NCBI RefSeq assembly: GCF_007655135.1
Contig: NC_045130.1
Span: forward strand, 31,740,605-31,804,604
Length of the DNA stretch: 64,000 nt
Direction: 5' to 3'
DNA from: Punica granatum
Lineage: Eukaryota > Streptophyta > Magnoliopsida > Myrtales > Lythraceae
Below are positions 46,576-58,267 of this stretch, piece after piece. The notes under the pieces are model-generated. The model worked only from the letters and a program-made list of their open reading frames with translations. It had not been told where the DNA came from and made no database searches. Position 1 is the stretch's first letter, and each line of letters opens with the position of its first letter. A program made the position numbers and the translations under genes.

Positions 46576-49134
46576 ATGGGAAGGCAAGGATCACCTCGGA
46601 GTCCACGTCCCGGAATTCAAAAACCGAGCTTGTCATCGGGCTGTGATCCTCCTCCTCTCGGTAGAAGAGTGCCGGGAGGAGAATGGAATAAGAGTGCCCC
46701 AACCAGTGGATCCAAGAGCGAGCCTGCAAAAGTCTGTGTTAAGGGAGTTTATGCGGGAAAGAGGCAGAATTGGCTTCATAGGCATCTTAGGACTATCGTG
46801 TTTACACTCGGTTGGATAGGTCTAATGTTCGTGTTTGATTCATGCATGGTATCTATTGTCAAGTACACGTTGATTTCTAAAAATGCATCATTGCCAAGAG
46901 AATCAAGCGAGTCGAAGGTACAATTTTTCTGCCCTCTAATTTGGTTAGCTTACGTACCCTTGGATTCCTCTGTCTTATATCGAAATTATCTGCATTGACT
47001 TTTCTTGAAGGAGGACGGAGGCATCAACGGCGGAGACAGAAAGCCAGTTATTGAGATGTACAGTCAGCTCGTAAATTCGGCATCTGCATCTCTTGCTAAG
47101 GTTCGTTCATGTAGAACTGAACTTGTTGGGTAACTCAGTTATATAGTCAACAGGTCTCTCTTATAATTATTAGTTCGAATCGCTTTCGTTATGTTTAGAA
47201 GGTGTTCGAGGAGGAGCCGGCTAGTTTGTGGGAGGAACCATATCGCGAGGCATCTCAGTGGAAACCTTGTGCTCATAGAACCCTCCCGAGCAACCATGGT
47301 AAAGTTTTTTCAAACCTTTGTAGTTTGTACTTTCGGAGGAAAAGAGCATAATATAAACCCGACTTAAAGTTTGGATTCCTTTTGTGCTGTCAGAAGAAGG
47401 AAATGCAGGTGAAAGCAATGGCTACATAATTGTTAGTGCTAATGGTGGGCTCAATCAACAAAGAGTCGCTGTAAGTACAAAACTATTCTCAAGTCGTATC
47501 GGCTTATAATCTTATATATGATGAGCCGATGATCAAATTACAGATTTGCAATGCTGTTGCTGTGGCATCTCTCCTCAATGCAACGCTAGTTCTTCCAAGA
47601 TTTTTGTACAGCAATGTGTGGAAGGATCCAAGGTCTGCATCTATGTTGATTCGACTCTTTATGTAAATGTCCGCCAGGACATATTTTCAGTACTGTTTAA
47701 ACCGATAAAGGGAAAATGACATGTACATATATTTTACGGAACTGCAGCCAATTCGGTGATATTTACCAGGAGGAATGCTTTGTCAAGACTTTGGAGGATG
47801 ATATAGAAATCGTGAAGGAACTTCCACCTGCTCTTCGATTTCTCAATATTGAAGCAATTGGAAGTCAAGTAAGTCTATTGTTAGTAATCTTCAAAAGTAA
47901 TCTTCTGGATATTCAAGAACAAAATATTAATTGTGGTGCCAGATTACTGATGCAGATCTCGATAAAGAGGCGAAGCCAGTTGATTACATCAGGACGGTTC
48001 TGCCTCTCCTGCTAAAGAATGGTGTGGTTCATTTCCTCGGATTTGGAAATCGTCTTGGGTTCGATCCACTTCCGTTCCATCTACAGGTAAAAGAAGAAAC
48101 TTATTTTACTGAAGTCCTCTGACAAAGATTTTCGATCATTAACAGCTCAGGTTCCTTTTATTGCAGAGATTAAGATGCAAATGTAATTTCCATGCTCTGA
48201 AGTTTACCCCGAAAATACAAAAAGTCGGTGCATTGCTAGTGAGTAGAATTAGAAAATTTAAGGCTGCAAGGAGTACTATGATAGACAAGCAATTGCTCGG
48301 AAACTATGCTCCGATCCGTAATAGCCTGAGCCCTGATGGAGAGACATCGAGATACCTTGCCCTGCACTTGAGATTCGAAGAGGACATGGTGGCATATTCC
48401 CAGTGTGAATTTGGTGGGGGAGAAAGCGAGAGGAAGGAACTTCAAGCCTATAGAGAATCCCACTTTCCCTTGCTCATGGAGCGATTGAAGAACTCGAAGT
48501 ACGTTTACTTGCTCTCCAAGCTAGTATTCTTTGCTCAGTTGCTTATGAATATCTTCCACTAGACTTGCTGTTTATGTGTAGGCAAGTGTCACCGACAGAG
48601 CTGAGGATGTTGGGAAGATGTCCATTGACACCTGAAGAAGCAGCCCTCGTTCTAGCAGGTCTCGGGTTCAAGAGAAGCACCCACATCTACCTTGCGGGAT
48701 CTCAGGTATATGGGGGAGAATCAAGGATGCGTCCCTTAACTGGACTTTACCCAAACTTGGTCACCAAGGAAACTCTTCTCACGCCGAGTGAGCTGTCCCC
48801 TTTCAGAAACTTCTCATCTCAGCTAGCAGCACTGGACTTCATTGTCTGTGCAACTGCGGACGTGTTTGCTATGACTGACTCGGGAAGTCAGCTGTCATCT
48901 CTCGTGTCGGGATTCCGGGCTTACTACGGGGGAGGCCAGGCTCCTACCCTTCGACCCAACAAGAAGAGGCTGGCAGCAATCATGTCTGAGAACAACACCA
49001 TGGATTGGAACAATTTCAAGTATCGAGTTAGAAAGATGATCGAGGAAGGCCAGAAGGTACGTGCAAGGAAGTTTGGTCGGAGCATCTACCGGCAGCCTAG
49101 GTGTCCGGAGTGCATGTGCAAGTCTTACTACTAA
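46576..49134 (+). CDS. GDP-fucose protein O-fucosyltransferase family protein
   Basis: Nine exons: 46576-46917, 47011-47100, 47199-47298, 47394-47470, 47544-47632, 47748-47868, 47943-48086, 48167-48498 and 48582-49134. All have GT-AG borders in consistent phase, giving 615 residues. A basic cytosolic tail is followed by one membrane anchor (about 72-95), the type II topology of Golgi glycosyltransferases. The catalytic domain starts with GYIIVSANGGLNQQRVA (187-203), the donor-binding motif. It contains HLRFEEDM (388-395), the conserved substrate-binding motif, and the C-terminal SQVYGGESRMRPL and DFIVCATADVFAMTDSGSQ regions (donor and structural sites). This is the large plant clade, usually described as O-fucosyltransferases for proteins or wall glycans, and the acceptor of this member is unknown. 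Start chosen by the MGRQGSPRSPRPG-type N-terminus. Confidence 0.93.
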
Positions 49135-50884
49135 TAGCATTTATTATCATGATTTATACCAATTCTTTTCAAGGGTTCCCATAATAGTTCTTGTAACATT
49201 CTACCTCTCTTGATTGATAGTAAAATTTTTGCTCATACTTCATTCTCCCCCATTTTATGTCATTTTCGGTTCATCTATGCTACAACAAAGAGAAAAGGAA
49301 AATCTCTATATAACTTTTACTTTTCGAAAATACCCCATCGATTATTTAAAAAAATTCAAAGCCATTTATGAAAGATGTGATTATTGTTTTTATAAAAAAT
49401 AAAGTGAAATAAGGGGTATTAATGAGATTAAACTCAGGACTTTATGATTTCGAATTAAAGTATCATGTCACTGCATTAAAACCCATTTTTCTAATTATTG
49501 TTTATTTTATTCATTGTGATTTCGGACATGAAAGACTGTAGCCCAGCCCGGTACTTTTACTAACAAGTCCAAGAAACTTGTAGGCTTGGGCTTCAAGGAG
49601 GCCCAAACAGAAAGAGTCAGGCCCATATGATTTCATCTGGTTTGTTCGATTGATTTAGGCCTAGCAACTTGGATTCCTAGGCAAATGCTGTTTTCCTTGG
49701 AACCACCCTTATGCTAACCCTCGAATCTCATAATAGCAAACCCAATTAATTTGAAATTCTTTCTGTGCGTAGCTCAATTTGTCATAGGTGCAGATTTTAA
49801 AGCTCGTTTAGCTCGGGAGGACCCCCTAGTTCGGGCTTGGGCCAGTTTTCCGCAGAGTTGGAGAGGCGATCAACCTAAGAAATGATATTCGGAGGAGGAT
49901 ACTCAAAGTACGTAGCATAAAATTAGATGTCAATGTTGAGATGGAATCATCTAAGGCTGTTATGGAAGTCGACTGAGACCCGAATCCTTAAAATGGACTC
50001 GTGAATAAATCACCTTAAAAACACGACTCCCGTGTGGGAGTTGGGTTACACGAAAAGATCTGCCCAATTAAATGTTGAATGTGATGAATAGTGAAGACTA
50101 GCATGATGCGATAATCCCAGTCAGGTATCTTCTTCCTTCCAACACGATAATTTCTCTTATGACACTTACTCTCTACTCGCTCTCTAGAAAGAACCCTTAC
50201 TTGACCCTTCATTAAAACTTGAGTGCAAGAGGGCCAAATCAGAGCCGTCACCCCCGATTTGGCTTCCTTTATTGAGCTCAGGCAACCCTAGCAGTTCAAA
50301 GACCATAGGGGCCGATCGGAGATTGTCCATCGACCATCGAAGTTGACCTTGTCCGATCACATTCAATAGGATATAGTAAGAGAGTGATCAACAATAGATA
50401 GATATTGAGGGAAGTTGTGTAAATGTGTTAGGTACATTTTAATTTCATTGGTTGTCAATTAGTTCAACCTTTTCTTGCTTGAGTTTAGTTTTAATTAATG
50501 TAGTTCAATTAACTTGGATTTGATCGTTTGAATAAAAAAGTTGCACTGATCAATATAAATATATAAAAGTCGAAAAGTGAAAGGAGGAAACTCCAGTGAA
50601 CATCCTTTTTGTGGAAACCTCAACTCGTGGTTGATTGCCTTCGTGATTGTGCCAACAATTAAAGTTTAGAAAGGAAATTCATGTATTAAAGATACCAAGA
50701 GAACTCAATACAACTTTTAGGGCATCTGGTGCCATTGAAATACATTGCATTTATTAAAGAGAGTGCAATGTAATAGCGCACGCTCTCACTTGGTAACTAA
50801 GAGATTTTAAGTTTTATATTTAGTGGGATTATTCATGCCCCTATATTTGTTATTAGGATTTCTATTTTATCGTGAATAACCCCA
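49135..50884. other. Intergenic spacer
   Basis: 3' UTR to about 49260, then AT-rich sequence with a tRNA-like minus-strand SINE A relative near 49410-49490. 50000-50370 is less AT-rich and possibly an old LTR fragment, but unclassified. A SINE-like head related to 52127-52286 lies at about 50757-50880. No gene recognised. Confidence 0.4.
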
Positions 50885-51540
50885 AATTGGATCAAGAGAA
50901 ATTTGTAACATTACATTAATTCCTGAAAAGCATATTCTTATACAAGAGGTCGACTGTGTGCCTAACATAGCAAGTGTTCTAGCCTAGAAACAAAAACGAT
51001 AATTGACTAATATACATGATCTCCTATTGTATGATACAAGGAATGAAAATCTCAGTCATTAATTCCCTAATGCTCCCCCCAAGTTGGAGAATGAAGGTTA
51101 CGAATTCTCAACTTGTCAAGGAGAAAAAGGAATCGATCACATCCAACGCTTTGGTGAAGATATCTGCAAGCTGAAACTTTATGGAGACATGAGCGGTGTT
51201 CACTGCTCCTGACAAACTGTGTTGTTCTGTTGGACAAAATGACAGTCTATTTTTATATTCTTAGTGCATTCATGAAACACCGGGTTCGACTCTTTGTGGA
51301 GATCTACTTGATTGTCACAAAATAACTTCATCGGAGCAGACTGAGAAATGCCTAGAGAAGTGAGAAGCGATCGCAACCAGAGAAGTTCATTGACAGTGGT
51401 AGCCATAGCTTGATACTCAACTTCAGCTTAGGACTGGGAGACGATTGTCTATTTCTTGGTTTTCCAGGAAATAGGACTACCGCCAAGAGTAACAAAATAA
51501 CCTCCTAGTCATGGGACAAAAAGCCCAATTTGGTAATGGG
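50885..51540 (-). mobile_element. Ty1/copia 3' fragment (RNase H and 3' LTR)
   Basis: On the minus strand 51406-51200 encodes TVNELLWLRSLLTSLGISQS and LFCDNQVDLHKESNP, the copia RNase H region. Upstream nucleotides (51470-51410) match SWKTKK..TVS..AEVEYQA with stops. A purine tract CTTGGGGGGAGCA precedes the presumed 3' LTR, which runs left to about 50885. The rest of the element is missing, and the right end stops near 51540. Confidence 0.7.
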
Positions 51541-51723
51541 ATTGGCAACAATATACTGTTATCTGCCACATGTACACATTTAATGAAATTATAAACAATT
51601 TGATAAATGTGATAATGGAATGAAATGTTGTACATTTTTAGATCAAAATTTGAAAAATTAGTAAATTTGGAAAAACCTTGAAATTTTGTCCATTTTAAGG
51701 CTTTTTTTTCCTTTAAAAAATTA

Positions 51724-52042
51724 GGGCAAATTACAAAAAAAAATCCAAATTTTGTAAAATGTCTCAGTTTTGTCCTAAATTTTGTTTTGTAACAAAAAAA
51801 CCATAAATTTTCTAAAATGTCTCAAAAATGACCTCCGTTATAACTTCCGTCAATTTTTGCCTACGTGTAACCTACGTGGACTGTTAAAGGGACCCACCAT
51901 CAGCAGCAAAAATTGACGGAAGTTATAACGGAGGTCATTTTTGAGACATTTTAGAAAACTTATGGTTTTTTTTGTTACAAAACAAAATTTAGGACAAAAT
52001 TGAGACATTTTACAAAATTTGAGTTTTTTTTGTAATTTACCC
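51724..52042 (-). mobile_element. 319-bp fold-back MULE-type MITE, copy 2
   Basis: Arms 51724-51860 and 51906-52042 pair around a 45-nt loop (51861-51905). The ends are GGGCAAATTAC and GTAATTTACCC. The 9-bp target duplication AAAAAATTA is perfect (51715-51723 and 52043-52051). The loop is the reverse complement of that in copy 1 with 2 of 45 positions different. It lies about 370 bp upstream of the broken MLP gene start. Confidence 0.88.
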
Positions 52043-52126
52043 AAAAAATTAAGGCCTAACTACTATTGAAGGACCTTTCCACGTTACTTCTCCTACCTTT
52101 CTCTTCGATGTTAAATAAGTATAGGA

Positions 52127-52286
52127 AATCTCATGTGTAACACAATAGCACATGCCCTCACTTGATAATCTAGATGTTTCAGGTTCAACACGCAATAGAA
52201 CTGTCTGTGTCTCTTTATTGACTATTATAATTTTTTATTTATTTTATTGTACTAAACACACGGGTCTCTCTACGTAACTGAAAAAA
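52127..52286 (+). mobile_element. SINE-like insertion in promoter of broken MLP gene
   Basis: 160 bp with A-run tail, flanked by the perfect 10-bp duplication AAGTATAGGA (52117-52126 and 52287-52296). It contains a B-box-like CAGGTTCAACACG. Comparison with the intact MLP promoter at 60985-61100 shows the insertion lies between the TATA-box position (here TTAAATAAG instead of TATAAATAAG) and the translation start. A related head occurs at about 50757-50880. Confidence 0.75.
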
Positions 52287-53109
52287 AAGTATAGGAGGTC
52301 CGGAACTTGCTCTTAATTTAAACACATCTTCTACTTCTATGTGCATCCCTCCTCTGTGTAGCTAGCAGTTTCTTCGCATTTCCGAGTATTCTAGTATTGT
52401 TATTGCAAGGGTCAAAAAATGGGGCTATGGGGGAAATTGGCTGACGAAAGAGGGACAAAATCTTCAGCCGAAGCTTACTTAAACGTCTGAAGGACGAACT
52501 TCACGATGTCCCTAATGCTGCCTTCCAGCGTGCATGGAGTTGAAGTCCATGAAGGCTATTTCAAAACTCATGGACTCAACACTCTTGGCACGTACGAACT
52601 TCATTCTGCCCCATATCCATATTATATATGTATTTTATAGACGGCAAATTAATTTGCGTCTCGGTTTCGTACCGTATGTATTTTATGTGTGGGTAGGTAA
52701 ACCTATATATATTGACTATTTGGGCATGCATACCAATTGAGCAGCATTATATACAGATTGTCCAATCTAATCATATTGACAGGTGCTCTTATCCAAATTA
52801 AAATCATGGTTAGTGTTCGGAATGAAAAATATAACTCTATTAAGTACGGAAGTTTCTTAGAAAAAGGTTTAATATTTGTTGAAGAATTGAAAATGTTACC
52901 AACGTGGTTAATTCAGGTTATTCCAAAAGAACAAATCCCCTTATCGAAGGTTTTCGATTCAAATATTATAAATAGAAAATATTCACAACTAGAAGAGTAT
53001 TATCACTCAGTGAAATCCACCCAACTTAAATTTCGATTAGTTTGTGATTTATTGGATTTCATCCGGATTAGTTCGTGATTTATTAGATTTCATGACATTT
53101 TCGGTAGGA

Positions 53110-53253
53110 AAAATTTTGGGAAAATTGCTCTCGCAGTTTCGGGATATCAAATATTAAATGTTGTTCCCCCTCTTAACAAGTGCACTTCTTGGGATTCGAA
53201 CTTGTATTCATCTTTACGGAAATTGAAATTGCTTACCACTTAATCAATACTTT
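53110..53253 (-). mobile_element. tRNA-like SINE fragment, minus strand
   Basis: The minus strand reads a box-A-like GATTAAGTGGTAAGCAAT then box-B AGTTCGAATCCC about 35 nt later, and continues TATCCCGAAACTGCGAG. This fits a tRNA-derived SINE head. The boundaries and target duplication were not resolved. It lies in the intron of the MLP pseudogene. Confidence 0.4.
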
Positions 53254-53282
53254 ATTTTTTTTACTTTTTTTTTTTATCTACA

Positions 53283-53521
53283 CCAATAACACCCATAAAT
53301 TATTGCATCATGCTTAGGGATAGATAAAAGAAATTCCATAAGTCACTTCTAGTGTATTCTTTTCTTTTTTTTTCTTTTTATCTGCACCACCTGGATTACA
53401 TGATATTAGGTGGTGCAGATAAAAAGAAAAAAACAAAAGAAAAAGAAAACGCTGGAAGTGACTTATGAATTTTTTTTTAATCTATCATCAAGCTTAATGC
53501 AATAATTTATGGCGCTATTAG
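53283..53521. mobile_element. Fold-back hairpin element (about 239 bp)
   Basis: The outer ends are inverted: CCAATAACACCCATAAATTATTGCAT on one side and its near reverse complement ending CTATTAG on the other. The core arms TTTTTATCTGCACCACCT and AGGTGGTGCAGATAAAAA are perfect reverse complements around a 15-nt loop (GGATTACATGATATT). Arm segments for AAGTCACTTC pair as well. It is non-coding and MITE-like. The target duplication is not clear. Confidence 0.75.
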
Positions 53522-54607
53522 AAAAGCTTATTATATATTGCTATAGAATAGCTTACTTTATACTATTATTTCAACAAGAATTCGATTATGTAACTATCTC
53601 TATATTTATAGGGTCATTAAAAAGTCGAAAATATCATTTATTCTTAGTTTGAATATTATACCATATAAATTAAGGAAAGAAGTTGAAACACAATATAGTC
53701 CATTTGATATTTTTCCCTTCTCTTTCCTCTCACTATCTCCTTTATTAATGTGAGATAGAAAGAAGCCCTCTCCTCTCTCAACTCTCCAATCCCACATTAT
53801 ACCATATTATTTTTCTTTCGTTTTCAAATTTTGTCTCCAACTCATACCTTTTATTTTCTCAAAATTATTTTTTTCCTCCTTTTCACATCAATCAATCCAT
53901 CAATGAACGCATGGGGAAAAAAGATTACAGCTAGCCCTCAGGTATGCGCTAGTAGAGTCTAGTATTGCATGACCCGAAAAGAGAACTTCGTTTTATTTTG
54001 AAATCCACGATATACAATTTTTCAGCCGATATATTTTGTAATCACTACAGTTTTTAAAGTTTATAGAACGAATTACACAATTTGAACTCTTACAAATTAC
54101 AATTTCTAAAAGATATTGCTCGAGTTATTAATATTTTCTCTAAATTTCCATTTTTAGCTACCTTATTTTACAAACAAAATAGTTAATTGTTCAATTAATT
54201 TTCTTGGTCCCATATGGATGGTTTGTTTTCTTGGATTCTACACTACTCTTCCCGATGAACTACGTCTAGCTAAACATAAATTAATTTCATTACTAACACG
54301 TATATGTCATGACATGAATTTCTGTGCTTTCGCAGACGGACGGACGGATGGAGACTTTCAAGAAGAGGTTCAAAATAGATGAAGCGGACAAGCCGTTGTC
54401 AATAGTGGGTCTGGACAGGCACATCGTCCAGAGTCCAGAGGTACAAGAGCTACTTGATCACATACACAAGATTGTCCCGATGATGAGCCTTCTGGGGTCA
54501 AACTTACCTTTGTTTACAAGAAATTCAGGGAGATAGATGCAGATTCGCACAAGGAGATGGAATTCGCAATGAATATGATGAAAGATATCGACAAGCATTT
54601 TTCAAGC

Positions 54608-54807
54608 TGTGAAACTTATGAATCAGAAGCTCAAAGCTTAAATTCTATTAAACTCGGGTAATGTGTACATATAGCTTAATACAATGAAAAAATATGAAAG
54701 ATTTTTACGATATCTAATTGCCTATTATACATTAATTGAATTAGGCTAGCTAAGATTATATACAAAATAGTTATGCTAATTTTGGCAACATAATATATCC
54801 CGTAATA
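54608..54807 (-). repeat. 3' LTR of copia element (window left)
   Basis: 200 bp. The polypurine tract lies just inside (54808-54823 on the plus strand, CTCCTCTTCAAGTTGG). Confidence 0.9.
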
Positions 54808-54874
54808 CTCCTCTTCAAGTTGGAGCATGAGGATCTCGAATGCCCAATTTGCTCAAGAGAAAGCGGAACCGATC

Positions 54875-55255
54875 TCACCCTAAAGCTTTCGTAAAGATAT
54901 CTGCAAGTTGCAGCCTTGTCGAAAGGTGTGAAGTTTTGATCACGCGAGACCGAATATGTTCACGAACGAAGTGACAATCTATCTCTATATGTTTTGTTCG
55001 CCCGTGAAACACTGGGTTAGCTGCAATATGTAAAGCAGCCTGATTATCGCAAAATAGTCGAGTAGGCGCAGAATAATTGATCCCAAGAGAAGTAAGTAAG
55101 TTCCGGAGACATAAGACTTCACTATCTGCCCCTGCCATAGCTCGATATTCCGCTTCAGCCGAAGAGCGAGACACTGTTGATTGCTTCTTTGTCTTCCAGG
55201 AGATGGGACACCCTCCTAATGTTACAAAATATCCCGTGATTGAACGACGTGTCAT
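54875..55255 (-). CDS. Copia RNase H domain, fragment
   Basis: 126 residues beginning ITGYFVTLGGCPISWKTKKQ, with SRSSAEAEYRAM, CDNQAALHIAANPVF and LQLADIFTKALG. This is the full C-terminal part of a copia RNase H. It is separated from the RT frame by a stop or frameshift, so the polyprotein is not continuous. Confidence 0.8.
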   Translation of the reverse strand: MTRRSITGYFVTLGGCPISWKTKKQSTVSRSSAEAEYRAMAGADSEVLCLRNLLTSLGINYSAPTRLFCDNQAALHIAANPVFHGRTKHIEIDCHFVREHIRSRVIKTSHLSTRLQLADIFTKALG

Positions 55256-55372
55256 GGAACAACTGGCTCAGTCCGAGTCACAATATACTTCGAGTTCCAA
55301 TGAGCTCGGCCGAAGAAAAATTCCCTGCCCTGGCGATTGTTTCAAATAACGAAGTACTCGCATCGCGGCATC

Positions 55373-55855
55373 TCAGTGATCTTGACGTGGATCCTGCATG
55401 AACTGAGACAAGATATGTACCGGGTAACAAAGTTCAGGTCGTGTAATCGTCAGATAAATCAGACGACCAACTAGTCGCCTATACCTACTGGGATCATCAA
55501 GAGGAGTTCCCGAATCCGCTGTCAACCGATGATGTTGTTCCATTAGAAATGTAGATGGTCGTGCATCGAGCATCCCGCATTCCTTGAGTATTTCGAGCAC
55601 ATACTTCCTCTGATTAAGAAATAACCCAGACTCCATTATGGTCACCTCAATCCCAAGAAAATATCTTACCGGTCCCAGATCTTTTATACGAAAACACTGA
55701 TTAAGGTATTGCTTGAAACATGTGCACTGCTCTTGATTATTCCCAACCACAAGGATATCATCAACATATACTAAGGCCGCAAGGAAAACGTAGCCGCGAT
55801 TAAATATAAAGAGTGAATGATCCGCTCCAAACCGCCGAAACCCATAGTGTCGCAT
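55373..55855 (-). CDS. Copia reverse transcriptase, C-terminal half
   Basis: 160 residues with the catalytic YVDD (LVYVDDILVVGN), IKDLGPVRYFLGIEV, and the connection segment YRRLVGRLIYLTITRPEL. A frame change at about 55860 separates it from the N-terminal half. Confidence 0.85.
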   Translation of the reverse strand: MRHYGFRRFGADHSLFIFNRGYVFLAALVYVDDILVVGNNQEQCTCFKQYLNQCFRIKDLGPVRYFLGIEVTIMESGLFLNQRKYVLEILKECGMLDARPSTFLMEQHHRLTADSGTPLDDPSRYRRLVGRLIYLTITRPELCYPVHILSQFMQDPRQDH

Positions 55856-55868
55856 GGAATCTGCAAGT

Positions 55869-56402
55869 TTACCAGTTCCGTGAAGCCTGCCTCAACCCAT
55901 AAATTGACTTTCTGAGACGACAAACCACACCTGGCCTCTGAGAATATCCAGGTGGTAGGCGCATGTAAACTTCCTCGTCAAGATCTCCATGCAAAAATGC
56001 ATTATTAACATCCATTTGATGTATCTCCCACCCCTTTGCCATAGCCACAACTAGAAGACATCTTACCGTGACTAATTTTGCTACCGGTGCGAATGTCTCA
56101 TTAAAATCCACTCCCTCTACCTGAGTGAATCCCTTCGCAACAAGGCGTGCCTTGTATCTTTCTATGCTCCCATCTGCTCGACGTTTAATCTTGTACACCC
56201 ATTTGCAATCGATAGGTCGTTTTCCCGGAGGCAAATGCTCAATGGTCCACGTCCCATTAGATTCCAGTGCTTTAATTTCTTCCGTCATAGCTTGCCTCCA
56301 CCGTGAATTGGCTGCTACATCACGATAAGATGAAGGCTCTACCTCCGAATCCAAAGCACTTACATATGCAAGATATTTGTTAGAGGGACCGGAATAAGAC
56401 AA
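55869..56402 (-). CDS. Copia reverse transcriptase, N-terminal half
   Basis: 177 residues containing [57 protein letters not shown] and [12 protein letters not shown] (copia RT fingers and palm, including the first catalytic aspartate in QMDV). Confidence 0.85.
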   Translation of the reverse strand: MSYSGPSNKYLAYVSALDSEVEPSSYRDVAANSRWRQAMTEEIKALESNGTWTIEHLPPGKRPIDCKWVYKIKRRADGSIERYKARLVAKGFTQVEGVDFNETFAPVAKLVTVRCLLVVAMAKGWEIHQMDVNNAFLHGDLDEEVYMRLPPGYSQRPGVVCRLRKSIYGLRQASRNW

Positions 56403-56839
56403 ATATTGCTCAATAGAATGTCCCGTACCGAGGATTTTGATGGAGCAGATGAGCTAGGGGGTGTGTAAAGCGGTGTGAATATGCACTTCAAAATCCTTCA
56501 AATACTTCGGTGCAGATTTATGTCGATCAAAACGCCATAATACTCGTTCAGAATTCTCCATCTCAATATGAGGTGCCTCAGGCTCACCGACGTCCACTAC
56601 ATCCTGTTCGTCAGAAAAATCCTCTCTCGGTTCATTATTAAGTTCTGTCTAGTCCAGTCCACTACCCATTTCCCTTCGATTACCCACCGAACCGTCAAAT
56701 CTTAACTCTCCCTGACTCCTTGCCCAATGAATAGGCCTCTCAGTATCAAAAAGTCGAATGTGACCCATATCTCTCTTGCTTGAATCATCCAACTGGTCAG
56801 AAAAATGAAACTCCCTCTCACAAAACCGTACATCTCGAG

Positions 56840-58117
56840 TCACAAATATTTCGTTTTTCTCGAGATCATAAACTCTACAAGCCTTCTTACCGAAGGATAA
56901 CCAACGAATATACATCGGCGTGATCGAGGCTTGAATTTATCCTTGTCCCTCGGCCTATCATATGCATGGCATAAGCACCCAAACACCCTCAAATTTGAAT
57001 AATTCGGCGGCCTATCAAATAATACCTCATGTGGACTCTTACTTCCCAAAATCGGTGTGGGAGTCATGTTAACCAAATGCGCCGCTGTAGTAACACATTC
57101 TCCCAAAAATTCAGTTGGAAGCCCTGCTTGAAACATTAAAGCCCGCGCAACATTTAATATGTGACTGTGCTTCCGCTCTACACGTTCATTTTGTTGAGGC
57201 GTGTCTATGCAAGAGGTTTGGTGAATGATTCCTTCAGTGGAAAAATAATTCTGCAAATCCCGAGAAACAAACTCTTTTCCATTGTCACTTGGCACTATTT
57301 TTACTGTGCGATTAAACTGATTCCTCACCAATTTGCAAAAGTTGGTGAGATGACGCTGCGTCTCCGATTTTTCCCGTATCAAATATAACCATATGTCTCG
57401 ACTATAATCATCAATAATTGTCAAAAAATAACAAGCTCCAGAAATAGACTTATAAGGCCCCCACAAATCACAGTGAATCAATTGAAATGGAAAAACAGCT
57501 TTATTCATACTTAAATCAAAGCTTGATCGAGTTTGCTTAGCTCGAAGGCAAATATCACACTCTTTATTCATAGCTGCATTTGATTCCAAACTAGTACCAT
57601 TGAACTTAATTCGTCGTGATGGATGTCCGAGTCGCATGTGCCACAAATCATCTGTTTCGTCACTGATGACTCTATTAGCCTGCTCCCAAATAGCCACACG
57701 CCGTAGATAATACACACCCCCTTGGAGCTCACCCACTCCAATCGTCTTCCTCGTGGTGCGGTCCTGTATCAAGCAAAAATTCGTATAAAATGTTACACAA
57801 CAATCCAGGTCCTTAGATAATTGGGATGCAAAAATGAGATTGCAATTGAACTCCGATACTAATAAAACATCTGAGAGAACAAGAGAGCCTATATGGACTC
57901 GTCCACTTTTGTAAGCGTTAAAGACTCCCCCACTCGGTATATGAATCTTCGGCTTCTTTGCAAGCACTTGTGTCTCAATAAGAAAGTCTGCACGTTCGGT
58001 CATATGTCTAGAAGCTCCACTATCAATTATCCACTCATGCATAAGATTCACCGAAATACAATTTTTACCGATATTAGGAGGCATATTGTCATTATCCGGA
58101 CCGAGAAAATCGATCAA
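56840..58117 (-). CDS. Copia protease-integrase segment
   Basis: 425 open residues. Protease WIIDSGASRHMT, GAG-pre-integrase with the H-H-C-C zinc site (LWHMRLGHPS, then CDICLRAKQ), and integrase core with D (HCDLWGPY), D (PSDNGKEFVSRDL) and E (PQQNERVERKHSH) positions all present. The C-terminal domain SPHEVLFDRPPNYSNLRVFGC follows. It continues in another frame at 56915-56649. The longest intact retroelement frame in the window. Confidence 0.88.
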   Translation of the reverse strand: MIDFLGPDNDNMPPNIGKNCISVNLMHEWIIDSGASRHMTERADFLIETQVLAKKPKIHIPSGGVFNAYKSGRVHIGSLVLSDVLLVSEFNCNLIFASQLSKDLDCCVTFYTNFCLIQDRTTRKTIGVGELQGGVYYLRRVAIWEQANRVISDETDDLWHMRLGHPSRRIKFNGTSLESNAAMNKECDICLRAKQTRSSFDLSMNKAVFPFQLIHCDLWGPYKSISGACYFLTIIDDYSRDIWLYLIREKSETQRHLTNFCKLVRNQFNRTVKIVPSDNGKEFVSRDLQNYFSTEGIIHQTSCIDTPQQNERVERKHSHILNVARALMFQAGLPTEFLGECVTTAAHLVNMTPTPILGSKSPHEVLFDRPPNYSNLRVFGCLCHAYDRPRDKDKFKPRSRRCIFVGYPSVRRLVEFMISRKTKYL

Positions 58118-58267
58118 TTTTTGAAATGCCGACTCTGAAAGGCAAGATCGCCTATTCAGCCCGCTGCTGGGCTATCTGAGTTGGGCCTGTTGGGCCTGTA
58201 AATTGCCAAGCCTTTGACCGCTGCTTGCTTGTGCGACTTGGGCTTGATGGGCTTGCAACCCATTAAA

